DNA of 64,000 nt from positions 62,001 through 126,000 of the forward strand of contig JAOAHF010000003.1 in the NCBI GenBank assembly GCA_026415355.1, in the 5' to 3' direction. The notes beneath the pieces were generated by a model. The model was not told the DNA's origin and did not search any database. It saw nothing but the letters and a program-made list of their open reading frames with translations. Numbering within the stretch: position 1 is the first letter of the stretch; each line of letters opens with the position of its first letter. Of this stretch, positions 1 to 7,553 are shown one piece after another. The translations under genes and the position numbers were made by a program. The stretch is from Brevinematales bacterium. GTDB lineage: Bacteria > Spirochaetota > Brevinematia > DTOW01.

Positions 1-7
1 TATCCAT
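1..7 (-). CDS. 5' tip of a minus-strand gene, cut by the window edge
   Basis: On the minus strand a GGAGGT ribosome binding site (complement of 15-20) sits 7 nt before an ATG at 7-5; another ATG at 11-9 is closer. Only two or three codons lie in the window, so the product cannot be named. The gene would be divergent from the LPS permease gene that begins at 193. Confidence 0.3.
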
Positions 8-113
8 GCATTTTACCTCCGAGTAGATAATATATTATAAACAAAAAGTTTCCGTTTTTCTAAATTCTCCCACTATTGTGAATTCGAAATTTTTCAGCAT
101 TACAGTAGTTTAC

Positions 114-130
114 AAACAGTTAGACTGTTT
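114..130. promoter_or_regulatory. Perfect 7-bp palindrome upstream of LptF/G gene
   Basis: AAACAGT-TAG-ACTGTTT is a perfect inverted repeat. It starts at the end of a possible -35 (TTTACA, 109-114) and lies before a weak -10 (GATTAA, 133-138), so it could be an operator. The rest of the 180-bp region between the two divergent genes shows nothing else clear. The promoter reading is inference. Confidence 0.3.
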
Positions 131-192
131 CTGATTAATAACTTTAAACTTGCCAAAAGAGATGTTCCTTATTTAGGATTTTTGCGGACAAA

Positions 193-1470
193 ATGTTAAA
201 AGTTATATTAAATAGGATTGTATCTCTAATAAAATCATTTACCCTTAAACAGGAGTATGTAGACCTGATTATCGAATACTTTAAAAGTGCGATAAATTTT
301 GGAAGAATACAAAGATACGTTATAAGACAATTTCTGATAACTTTTTTAGTTTCCTCTTTTTCACTAACTATTCTTGCTGTTGTTTTTAATTTAGTCATGG
401 ATATAACTTGGTTTTTGGCAAATCCTGATGTCTTGAGGACTAAGTTCAATTACATAGTACTTGTTTATGTATTGAGAGGACCTCATCTCTACACATACTT
501 GGCACCATTGTGTATGCTTATAAGTATTTCTTATGTAGTATCGAGAATGTCAAGAAATTTTGAACTCGTTGCGATAGTTAATTCGGGTATTAGTTTAAGA
601 CATTTGTTCGCACCTTTTATCTTGGTCACAATTTTTCTATCTTTGTTATATTTTATATTCCTTGATCAGGTTGTAACACTAGCAGGTAAAGAGTCTAGGA
701 AAATTGAGAGAATAAATGTTTGGAATGATATGAGTTTTCTTGATAATGAATATCTAGAAAACCTTAAGGAACCAATAAAGAGTCAAAATAAACTGATTAC
801 TTATACTGAAATAGGGTTTATCTCAAGAGATGGAAGAATGAAAGATGTGAAGATAAAGAAATTTTACGACGATTTAGGTAATATTGATTTCACAACAAGA
901 AGCTTTGAAGGAGGTCTTATACAATACACCATTACAGCATCCTTAGGAGTTTGGAGTAATGAAATATCTAATTGGGTTCTATACGACGTAGAGGTAATAG
1001 AATTTGATAAGAGAACAGAAGTAATTTCTAGACAAAGAATCAAAGAATATATACCTCCATTTAGGTTGGATAATCCTAGTTTCTTTTTTCCAAAAAAGTA
1101 TGATTTTATGTTTTTAACGATGTCCGAGATGAGAGAGGAGATAGATAAGTCTCTTGGAGCAAAATTTGCTTTTGAAGGTGGTAATTATTACCGAAGGCTG
1201 GTTCAAATGCTTTCAAGGCCTAGTATTTCTTTTTCATTACTTATATCTGCTCTTATATCTCTAGGATTTGTTTCAGTGGTATCAAGAAATTTAACTTTCA
1301 TTAATATGGTGTTTAATTCAGTAATTAGGTATGTGTTGTATTTTATAACTTTTCTAGGTGGAGTTTGGCTGGGAGAAAATAGAATACTACCACCTGTCAT
1401 CGCCGTATGGATACCTAATGTAACTTTTTTATCCTATGCTATATATCTAAATTACAGAGTTAGGACCTAA
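193..1470 (+). CDS. LptF/LptG family LPS export permease
   Basis: Inner-membrane permease subunit of the LptBFG transporter, which extracts lipopolysaccharide from the inner membrane and passes it to the periplasmic Lpt bridge. The 425-residue protein has the YjgP/YjgQ layout: N-terminal membrane segments at about 46-70, 87-117 and 139-158, a periplasmic middle domain, and C-terminal membrane segments at about 340-420. It has roughly 40 extra residues before the first membrane helix. The nearest ribosome binding site (AGGA at 175-178) is far from the ATG, so a later start is possible. Sequence alone does not separate LptF from LptG, and the partner permease is not in this window. Confidence 0.85.
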   Translation: MLKVILNRIVSLIKSFTLKQEYVDLIIEYFKSAINFGRIQRYVIRQFLITFLVSSFSLTILAVVFNLVMDITWFLANPDVLRTKFNYIVLVYVLRGPHLYTYLAPLCMLISISYVVSRMSRNFELVAIVNSGISLRHLFAPFILVTIFLSLLYFIFLDQVVTLAGKESRKIERINVWNDMSFLDNEYLENLKEPIKSQNKLITYTEIGFISRDGRMKDVKIKKFYDDLGNIDFTTRSFEGGLIQYTITASLGVWSNEISNWVLYDVEVIEFDKRTEVISRQRIKEYIPPFRLDNPSFFFPKKYDFMFLTMSEMREEIDKSLGAKFAFEGGNYYRRLVQMLSRPSISFSLLISALISLGFVSVVSRNLTFINMVFNSVIRYVLYFITFLGGVWLGENRILPPVIAVWIPNVTFLSYAIYLNYRVRT

Positions 1471-1482
1471 AAAATTTGTTTA

Positions 1483-1791
1483 TTAGTACACTGATGATAT
1501 TAACCATTCAAGATATTCCTGATTTACGTTCTCAACGTCAAGTGCAACTATTTCGGGAACTGTATAAGGGTGGTTCGCTTTTATAAAATCTTTGAGTTTT
1601 TCGAAGAAGTCTTTTCTGGTTTTTATAATCAATAAATCTTCAGTATCTCTTTCAATGTTACCCTTCCAATGATAAATGCTTTTTACTCCTGATACTATAT
1701 TTACACAACCAGCTAGTCTAGAATTTATTATTTTATCTGCTAGCTCTTCTCCTTTACCGGTTGGTATAGTACATAAAACTACTACCATCAT
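1483..1791 (-). CDS. cutA: CutA1 divalent-cation tolerance protein
   Basis: Small trimeric CutA1-family protein. E. coli CutA was linked to copper tolerance, but the real role is unsettled. The 102 residues cover the whole family length. They show the early GKGEELADKI segment, the AGCVN turn, the IYHWKG strand and the HPYTVPEIVALDV stretch typical of CutA1. Two adjacent ATG codons (1791 and 1788) could start it and no ribosome binding site is obvious. It converges with the LPS permease gene with a 12-bp gap. CutA1 proteins of thermophiles are known to be very heat-stable, which fits this genome. Confidence 0.9.
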   Translation of the reverse strand: MMVVVLCTIPTGKGEELADKIINSRLAGCVNIVSGVKSIYHWKGNIERDTEDLLIIKTRKDFFEKLKDFIKANHPYTVPEIVALDVENVNQEYLEWLISSVY

Positions 1792-1985
1792 GTATGATAT
1801 GATAGAATATGACTCTTTATTCTTTCAATCAAAGATTTCTACACTGTACCAGTATAAGTTAAGAGTTTCTTATAAGATATTTTGCATCATTACATAAATT
1901 AGTATTATTATACCAAAATTTTGAGGTATTTGAAATTGAAATTGGTGTGATTGGAGTTTATTATATTTTAGGAGGTTGTTGAATT

Positions 1986-2852
1986 ATGAAAAGATTTTTT
2001 TATTTGGTATTGTTTTTTGCTTTTGGTACCCTAGTTTATTCGCATCAAGCAGTTAAAGATGAAGAGATAAAAATAGAGTTATCTAAAGATTCTCCTATTA
2101 GGGGTAAAACTATACTTGTTTTCCCCTCTGCTTCTGAATACAAGACAATGCAGAAGGATGATGATTTGAAGTTCTTGGTTGATACCATAAACTCTTATCT
2201 TGCCGAACTAGGCATCGAGTATGTTGACTACAATAGAAGTTTAGAGATGAGTAAGAAATTTATTGCTATTTATGAAGAAAAGAAAGGACAGTCTATGTCT
2301 TTAGCTCAGATGTTAGCTAATGAGATAAAAGCCCCTGTTTATATTGAAGTCGATATTGACATAAAAGTCGAACCCTATCCTAATATAAAAGGTTGGGTTT
2401 TAGTTGATGGAATTTCTAGCATGAAAGCATATGATTCATCTACCGCTAGAGGGTTAGGATCTTCTCAGTCCGGTAAGAGAGTTGTAAATAATGCTGCCGA
2501 TGAGATAAAAGCAAGAAAGATTGTAATGTCATATATAGCAAAAAGTACTCTCAAAGACTTATTACCTAAAATTGAGAAATATCTCGTGAAAGGTGAAAAG
2601 ATAGAAGTAAAAGTTATAGGTCTTAAGAATTTGAAAGCAGTCAAAGATTTCTCAACTTTTCTAAATACCTTGCCTGGAATTCAAGAACTTAAGAGAAAAT
2701 CTGTATCTGGAGATCTAGCTGTTTTTGATGTTGTCTATGCAGGAGGAACCGAGGAATTTCTAAATGATCTTTCTGATCTCGCTACTACATATCCTGAATA
2801 CGAAAAAATAAAAGTTGACCATGTAGGAAATGTAGTTAACATAAAATTATGA
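1986..2852 (+). CDS. Secreted protein of unknown function
   Basis: A 288-residue exported protein with an N-terminal signal peptide (basic MKR, then a hydrophobic run to about residue 20). The mature part begins with a strand and helix pattern (KTILVFPSAS) like periplasmic domains of the FlgT/CsgG type. It ends in an alpha-beta domain (about 205-288) with an EVKVIGLKNLK segment. AGGAGG at 1970-1975 supports the ATG. It is a single gene, convergent with the next one (3-bp gap). I cannot assign a function; the FlgT/CsgG comparison is only a resemblance in secondary-structure pattern. Confidence 0.6.
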   Translation: MKRFFYLVLFFAFGTLVYSHQAVKDEEIKIELSKDSPIRGKTILVFPSASEYKTMQKDDDLKFLVDTINSYLAELGIEYVDYNRSLEMSKKFIAIYEEKKGQSMSLAQMLANEIKAPVYIEVDIDIKVEPYPNIKGWVLVDGISSMKAYDSSTARGLGSSQSGKRVVNNAADEIKARKIVMSYIAKSTLKDLLPKIEKYLVKGEKIEVKVIGLKNLKAVKDFSTFLNTLPGIQELKRKSVSGDLAVFDVVYAGGTEEFLNDLSDLATTYPEYEKIKVDHVGNVVNIKL

Positions 2853-2855
2853 GGA

Positions 2856-3440
2856 TTAATCAAAATATATATAATATGCTACGTTTGGGTGAGGTTTTTT
2901 GAAGTTCTTGCTTAATTCATAAGTGCCCATGTTTTTCCACTTTGTTTCACCTTTTTTATCTGATATTAAATAGTCAACATAGTATGTATATATTTTAGAA
3001 CTGCCATATTTATGAATAAAATTCATAACTTCAAACGAAGGTACTCTTCCGACAACTCTCAGATATTTTCCATCTTTTAGTTTGACAATATATTCTATTG
3101 GATAAAAATAGTAAGCTAATTTACCATCATTTTCGATTTTCGAAAACTCTGGAAACCAAGTTATAGGGTGAATGTATTCTATGTTCGTGTATGGAGTTAC
3201 AAGCTTTATTTTTGTGTCTTTGTCAATATGGTCTAAAGTCACGTTTGTTGTTGAAAATACTATTTTACCTGTTACGGATTTTTTATTAAAAAATTCGATT
3301 CTCGAGTTTATCTGTATTTCTGTCTTTTTTACATAAACAAGAGTATTTGTTAGTTGGTTAGTTAAGTTTTGATCACTTTGTTGGGGGAATGAGTAGATAG
3401 TAGGTAATAATGACAATAAAAGGATCACAATCAGATACAT
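2856..3440 (-). CDS. Secreted hypothetical protein directly downstream of tRNA-Glu
   Basis: A 194-residue protein with a signal peptide (MYLIVILLLSLLPTIYS, likely cut near residue 17-19) followed by a mainly beta-strand mature part. The last third, with SKIYTYYVDYLISDKKGETKW, looks like one folded domain. No family was recognised. The ATG is at 3440-3438, one nucleotide after the 3' end of tRNA-Glu on the same strand, so there is no room for a separate ribosome binding site. The signal peptide is complete from that ATG, which supports the start. It is probably the last member of the HIT-rpsU-tRNA unit. Confidence 0.6.
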   Translation of the reverse strand: MYLIVILLLSLLPTIYSFPQQSDQNLTNQLTNTLVYVKKTEIQINSRIEFFNKKSVTGKIVFSTTNVTLDHIDKDTKIKLVTPYTNIEYIHPITWFPEFSKIENDGKLAYYFYPIEYIVKLKDGKYLRVVGRVPSFEVMNFIHKYGSSKIYTYYVDYLISDKKGETKWKNMGTYELSKNFKKPHPNVAYYIYFD

Positions 3441-3441
3441 T

Positions 3442-3516
3442 CGCCCCCAACGGGATTTGAACCCGTGTTTCCACCTTGAGAGGGTGATGTCCTAGACCAG
3501 GCTAGACGATGGGGGC
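3442..3516 (-). tRNA. tRNA-Glu (anticodon CUC)
   Basis: A 75-nt cloverleaf on the minus strand. The acceptor stem is GCCCCCA with TGGGGGC, the anticodon stem TCACC with GGTGG, and the loop CTCTCAA gives anticodon CUC. The T arm has ACGGG with CCCGT. The 3' CCA is not encoded. It follows tRNA-Gln by 9 nt and should be processed from the same transcript as rpsU. Confidence 0.95.
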
Positions 3517-3525
3517 AAGACAACA

Positions 3526-3597
3526 CTGCGGGAGGAGGACTCGAACCCCCACTAGCTGATCCAGAGTCAGCCGTCCTGCCAATTAGACGATCCCGCA
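3526..3597 (-). tRNA. tRNA-Gln (anticodon CUG)
   Basis: A 72-nt cloverleaf on the minus strand. The acceptor stem is TGCGGGA with TCCCGCA, the anticodon stem GCTGA with TCAGC, and the loop CTCTGGA gives anticodon CUG. It starts with U, as tRNA-Gln usually does. CCA is not encoded. Its 5' end is 1 nt from the stop codon of rpsU. Confidence 0.95.
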
Positions 3598-3598
3598 A

Positions 3599-3805
3599 TT
3601 ATTTCTTCTTCTCTTTCGTATTCTGAAGCTTTCTTAACTTCTTTTTCAGAGCTGAGAGTTTTTCTTTTCTTTCTTCACTTGGTTTCTTGTATCTAAGATG
3701 CGCCTTATACTCCGATAAAATTCCCTCCATCTCTACAAACTTCTTAAACTTCTTAAGAGCAAACTCAATATTATCACCATCTTTTATTTCAACCATAAGG
3801 GCCAT
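3599..3805 (-). CDS. rpsU: 30S ribosomal protein bS21
   Basis: Small-subunit ribosomal protein bS21, which sits near the 3' end of 16S rRNA and helps initiation. The 68-residue, lysine-rich protein shows the family pattern: an early NIEFALKKFKK helix, the LSEYKAHLRYKKPSEERK core, and a basic tail. GGAGGT at 3820-3815 is 9 nt from the ATG. The gene lies between the HIT gene (24 bp upstream) and tRNA-Gln (1 nt downstream), so one transcript probably carries protein and tRNA genes that are cut apart by RNase P and RNase Z. Confidence 0.95.
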   Translation of the reverse strand: MALMVEIKDGDNIEFALKKFKKFVEMEGILSEYKAHLRYKKPSEERKEKLSALKKKLRKLQNTKEKKK

Positions 3806-3829
3806 AAATTTATCACCTCCATAACGTTT

Positions 3830-4171
3830 TTATCCTGGGGGCCACATCATCTGTCTTCCACCTAAGATATGAAAATGTAAGTGAAAGACAGTCTGACCAC
3901 CATTTTGTAGATGGTTAACAACAACTCTAAAACCATCCTTGTCTATATTTTTAACTTGAGCAACCTTTTGAATTGCTTTAAATATGTCAATCATAATATC
4001 ATTGTCCTCAAGCTCCATGATCGTTGATATGTGTTTTTTGGGAACTACTAGCACATGAACTGGTGCTTTAGGATTTATATCTTCAAAACAAAGAGTAGTT
4101 TCATCTTCGTAAACAATTTTTGATTTTATTTCTTTGTTTACTATTTTGCAGAATACACAATCATTTGGCAT
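3830..4171 (-). CDS. HIT-family nucleotide hydrolase (Hint-like)
   Basis: Histidine-triad protein of the Hint branch, which hydrolyses purine nucleoside phosphoramidates. It shows the N-terminal DCVFCKI zinc-type cysteine pair, the INPKAPVHVLVVPKKHI segment, and the catalytic HLHFHILGG triad near the C-terminus. I start it at the ATG at 4171 (MPNDCVFCK), which gives the usual length of about 113 residues. An in-frame ATG at 4234 would add 21 residues that are not typical of the family. The ribosome binding site is weak for both. It is the first gene of the compact unit leading into rpsU and two tRNAs. Confidence 0.9.
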   Translation of the reverse strand: MPNDCVFCKIVNKEIKSKIVYEDETTLCFEDINPKAPVHVLVVPKKHISTIMELEDNDIMIDIFKAIQKVAQVKNIDKDGFRVVVNHLQNGGQTVFHLHFHILGGRQMMWPPG

Positions 4172-4356
4172 AGGTAGCCTAAATATGTAAAGTGATATAT
4201 ATTTTAAAATAGAATTTAGACTCGTTTTCAACATAACTTAAAGTTTGATTAATCCTTTAAGAGTTATTCAACTACTATAACTCTATAGTAAGTAGAAACT
4301 TCCAGGTTTCAGGATTTATTTGAATTAATTAAGGTCTCTTCATATAATATATTACT

Positions 4357-5766
4357 ATGTTTGATGGTTCTGGAGAAAAGTGCGGTATAGTAGGTATATA
4401 TGGTAAAATCGATGGCATATCCGACAAATTATTTAAAATAATGAATGCTTTACAGCATAGAGGGCAAGAGGGAGCAGGAATTGTATTTAATGTTGATAAC
4501 AACACACAGAGAATTGTAGTTCAAGGATTGGTAAAAGACTTATTTTCTGCTAAGGAGATAAAGCAATTAGAATTCGCTACCAGTGTAATAGGACACATTA
4601 GATATTCAACAACAGGTTTCGATGATATCTCAAATATTCAACCGTTTATATCAAAGACAATTGATGGGAAAACTATTTCTCTTGCTCATAATGGTAACAT
4701 AACTAATGCTTTGGAAATAAGGAATAAGCTTATGAAAGAAGGACATACCTTTTCTACTACAACAGATAGTGAAGTAATGTTACATCACATAGTCAAAGAA
4801 TACAACAGGACAATTAATATTTTGCACTCTGTTGAAAGTGCTATAAGAGAATTTGAAGGAGCTTTTTCAATAATCATGCTGTTCGGGGATAGTATTATAG
4901 CATTTAGGGACAAATATGGTTTTAGACCTCTAGTGTTCGGATTGAAGGATGGTATTGTATTTTTTGCTTCGGAGGACAGTGCTCTTAAAAGTTTGGATGT
5001 ATTTCAATACGAAGAAGTTTTACCAGGTGAAGTAGTATTAGTAAATAGCAAAGGTATGAGAAGAAAAAAGGTTACGAATAATGAAAAGCTTTCACATTGT
5101 ATTTTTGAACTTGTCTATTTTTCAAAACCTTCCAGCAACGTCTTTGGAGAAAGTGTGTACAAATTCAGATATAGATGTGGAGTAAAATTAGCAGAATATG
5201 ACGAAGGGGAATACTTTGATGGCATAATACCAATACCAGATTCTGGAATGATAGCTGGCCTTGGATATTCTGATAAAAAAGGTATACCCATAGTTATGGG
5301 GCTCATAAGAAGCCATTTCATTGGAAGATCTTTCATACAACCAAATCAAGATATGAGAGACGATGTAGTCAAGGCAAAGTTTTTCGTTCCTACTGAAATA
5401 GTAGAAGGTAAAAGATTAGTTCTGATAGACGATTCAATAGTTAGAGGCACTACTATGAAGAGAATAGTTGAGTTACTTAGAAAAAACGGCGTGAAAGAAA
5501 TACATCTCAGAATAGCATCTCCTCCTGTTAAATACCCATGCTATTTCGGTATTGATTTTCCGTCACAAAGTGAATTAATAGCAAACCAAAAAACAATTAA
5601 TGAGATAAGAGACTACTTAAATGTTGATAGTATTAAGTACTTAGAGGTAGAAGATATGATGTCTTTGGTTAAGGAAAGTAATAGTTTCTGTAATGCTTGT
5701 TTTTCAGGTATTTACAAACAAAAAACAAAACAACTTAGTAAGGATATATTTGAGGTTAGGAGGTAG
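4357..5766 (+). CDS. purF: Amidophosphoribosyltransferase PurF
   Basis: First committed enzyme of purine synthesis: it makes 5-phosphoribosylamine from PRPP and glutamine. The N-terminal glutaminase domain starts at Cys9 (KCGIVGIYG), so a short propeptide must be removed to expose the nucleophile. The C-terminal phosphoribosyltransferase domain carries the PRPP loop at about 355-367 (VLIDDSIVRGTT). Cysteines near 248, 395, 445 and 448 match the four ligands of the iron-sulfur cluster in the Bacillus-type enzyme. At 469 residues it is full length. Its last codons contain the ribosome binding site of the PilZ gene that follows. Confidence 0.95.
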   Translation: MFDGSGEKCGIVGIYGKIDGISDKLFKIMNALQHRGQEGAGIVFNVDNNTQRIVVQGLVKDLFSAKEIKQLEFATSVIGHIRYSTTGFDDISNIQPFISKTIDGKTISLAHNGNITNALEIRNKLMKEGHTFSTTTDSEVMLHHIVKEYNRTINILHSVESAIREFEGAFSIIMLFGDSIIAFRDKYGFRPLVFGLKDGIVFFASEDSALKSLDVFQYEEVLPGEVVLVNSKGMRRKKVTNNEKLSHCIFELVYFSKPSSNVFGESVYKFRYRCGVKLAEYDEGEYFDGIIPIPDSGMIAGLGYSDKKGIPIVMGLIRSHFIGRSFIQPNQDMRDDVVKAKFFVPTEIVEGKRLVLIDDSIVRGTTMKRIVELLRKNGVKEIHLRIASPPVKYPCYFGIDFPSQSELIANQKTINEIRDYLNVDSIKYLEVEDMMSLVKESNSFCNACFSGIYKQKTKQLSKDIFEVRR

Positions 5767-5767
5767 T

Positions 5768-6121
5768 ATGGAAGAAAAGCAAGGAAGATTAAGATCTACC
5801 AGAATTCCCGTAAGTATAGAAGCAATCTATGAATTTAGAGGTACTAGAGACAAATGTAACATAGTGGATATTTCAGAAACTGGTATGAGATTAGAAGTTA
5901 AACAGATACTAGTTCCCGGAGATATGATCAAAGTGGTTTTTTCGATATTATACGATCAGAAACCTTATACTATAGAAGCTTGGTGTATAGTTAGGAATAG
6001 TAGTGGTAATGAAGTTGGCGTTGAATACGACGAATTGTCAAATGAGAATAAAAAACGTCTTGTTGCTTATGTAGAAAGTCTCTTGCTAAAGCATGGAAAG
6101 AGTAGATACGAGCCATTTTAG
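5768..6121 (+). CDS. PilZ-domain protein, putative c-di-GMP receptor
   Basis: A single PilZ domain of 117 residues. The two cyclic-di-GMP binding motifs are visible: an RSTRIP-type arginine motif at about residues 8-13 and DISETGMRLE (the D/NxSxxG motif) at about 37-46. PilZ proteins change motility or envelope functions when they bind c-di-GMP. The ATG at 5768 follows AGGAGG (5758-5763), which lies inside the end of purF; the start is 1 nt after the purF stop, so the two are co-transcribed and probably translationally coupled. An upstream in-frame start at 5693 would overlap purF and lacks support. The target is unknown. Confidence 0.85.
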   Translation: MEEKQGRLRSTRIPVSIEAIYEFRGTRDKCNIVDISETGMRLEVKQILVPGDMIKVVFSILYDQKPYTIEAWCIVRNSSGNEVGVEYDELSNENKKRLVAYVESLLLKHGKSRYEPF

Positions 6122-6157
6122 CTTTGACTCCTACAGTATAGAATTTCAATGTTAGTA

Positions 6158-7312
6158 CTAATCAACTAACCGAGTTATAAAGTATCTCAGTTCTGTTTCT
6201 AAATCTTTCATTTCTTCATTAAGTTTCTTTGATACTTCTAAATTTTTGTTCGTTTTGAATTTAGTATAACACTCTATGACTATTTCCGATATATCGCTAA
6301 ATTCAATATTACCCTCTTCAAAAAGAGATATACATATTTCGTTAGCAGTATTCAAAATTGCTCTTTCCAAACTACTCGTACTTTCAAGCTTATCAATAAG
6401 AGATGTTATTGGAAACTTTTCTTTATCTAGTGGTAAAAATCTAAGAGTCTTACTGGTTATAGAATCTATTTCAATATTTCTACTTACTAAGTTAGGTACA
6501 TGAGGGTAGAACATAGCATTCGCTATTGGAAATAGCATGTCTGGAGGATAGTAAGTCATCCAAATGGTACCATCCTGTAGCAAAACCATGCTGTGTATCC
6601 TTGATTCAGGGTGTATTACAACCTCTATACTACTAATAGGGATATTGAAAAATATATGTGCCTCGAAAACTTCTAGAAACTTATTAAACATTGTTGCACT
6701 GTTTATAGTTACGTTCTTTCCCATCTTCCAGTTCGGATGTTTCATTGCATCATCGAATTTCATATTTTTAATCTCTTCTATGGATTTGTTAAGGAATGGA
6801 CCTCCAGAGGCGGTTATAATATATTTCGAGACGTTATTTTTTCCTATCTTTGAAATCAAATTGAATATTGTATTATGCTCACTGTCAAGAGGTATTACTT
6901 CTACACCTTCCTTTTCTGCTAATAACATTATTTCGTAACCCCAGATGAATATGCTTTCTTTATTGGCAGTTAGAATCTTCTTTTTGGCTTTTATGCCTTC
7001 AATTGTTGGAAATACTCCGTAGTAACCATCAACAGCTACTATTATTGTATCTACTTCACTACTGTTGCATATTTCAACTATTCCTTCATAGCCAGTTAAT
7101 ATATTGTTAGTACCTAGTATATTCCTATCTACATTGTTTAGTTCACTTACATAAATAAATTTAGGTGAGAATTCTTTTATCTGGTTATTTAGCTCTTGAA
7201 CATTTTTTCTTACACCTAGCATTTTAATTTTAAACTCATCTGGAAAGAGTCTAACGATATCTAAAACTTTTTTTCCTATTGATCCTGTTGAGCCAAAGAG
7301 TGCTATATTCAT
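6158..7312 (-). CDS. dxr: 1-deoxy-D-xylulose 5-phosphate reductoisomerase
   Basis: Second step of the MEP isoprenoid pathway: NADPH-dependent conversion of DXP to MEP. The N-terminus has the nucleotide-binding loop GSTGSIGKKVLDIV. Later come the family signatures TANKESIF, IPLDSEHNTIF (metal-binding acidic pair) and the ITASGGPF loop, then MKHPNWKMGKNVTINSATMFNK. At 384 residues it is full length. It converges with the PilZ gene (36-bp gap) and is divergent from cheA. It indicates that isoprenoids are made by the MEP route. Confidence 0.95.
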   Translation of the reverse strand: MNIALFGSTGSIGKKVLDIVRLFPDEFKIKMLGVRKNVQELNNQIKEFSPKFIYVSELNNVDRNILGTNNILTGYEGIVEICNSSEVDTIIVAVDGYYGVFPTIEGIKAKKKILTANKESIFIWGYEIMLLAEKEGVEVIPLDSEHNTIFNLISKIGKNNVSKYIITASGGPFLNKSIEEIKNMKFDDAMKHPNWKMGKNVTINSATMFNKFLEVFEAHIFFNIPISSIEVVIHPESRIHSMVLLQDGTIWMTYYPPDMLFPIANAMFYPHVPNLVSRNIEIDSITSKTLRFLPLDKEKFPITSLIDKLESTSSLERAILNTANEICISLFEEGNIEFSDISEIVIECYTKFKTNKNLEVSKKLNEEMKDLETELRYFITRLVD

Positions 7313-7501
7313 AGTATGAATTTTATTTGAGTAATTATTGGACTTTTGAAATTCTGTAACCTTTGAGTAGTTGATCTACCATAAATTACTCTGAAAATAT
7401 TTTGAGTCAAACTATTTAGGTAAAACTTTTTAGTAGTATACCTATGATATCAATGGAGATATTTATAGTTTTTGGATTTTATCGAGTTAGCTTTGAATAA
7501 T

Positions 7502-7531
7502 TTGACTACAAAGGATTATTTTTAATATCAT
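7502..7531 (+). promoter_or_regulatory. Predicted sigma-70 promoter of cheA
   Basis: TTGACT (7502-7507), 18-bp spacer, TATCAT (7526-7531). Each box is one base from consensus. Transcription would begin near 7538, giving a leader of about 15 nt before the cheA ATG at 7554. The remaining 240-bp dxr-cheA region shows nothing else clear. Confidence 0.5.
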
Positions 7532-7553
7532 AGTGTTTAATGGGTATATATTT

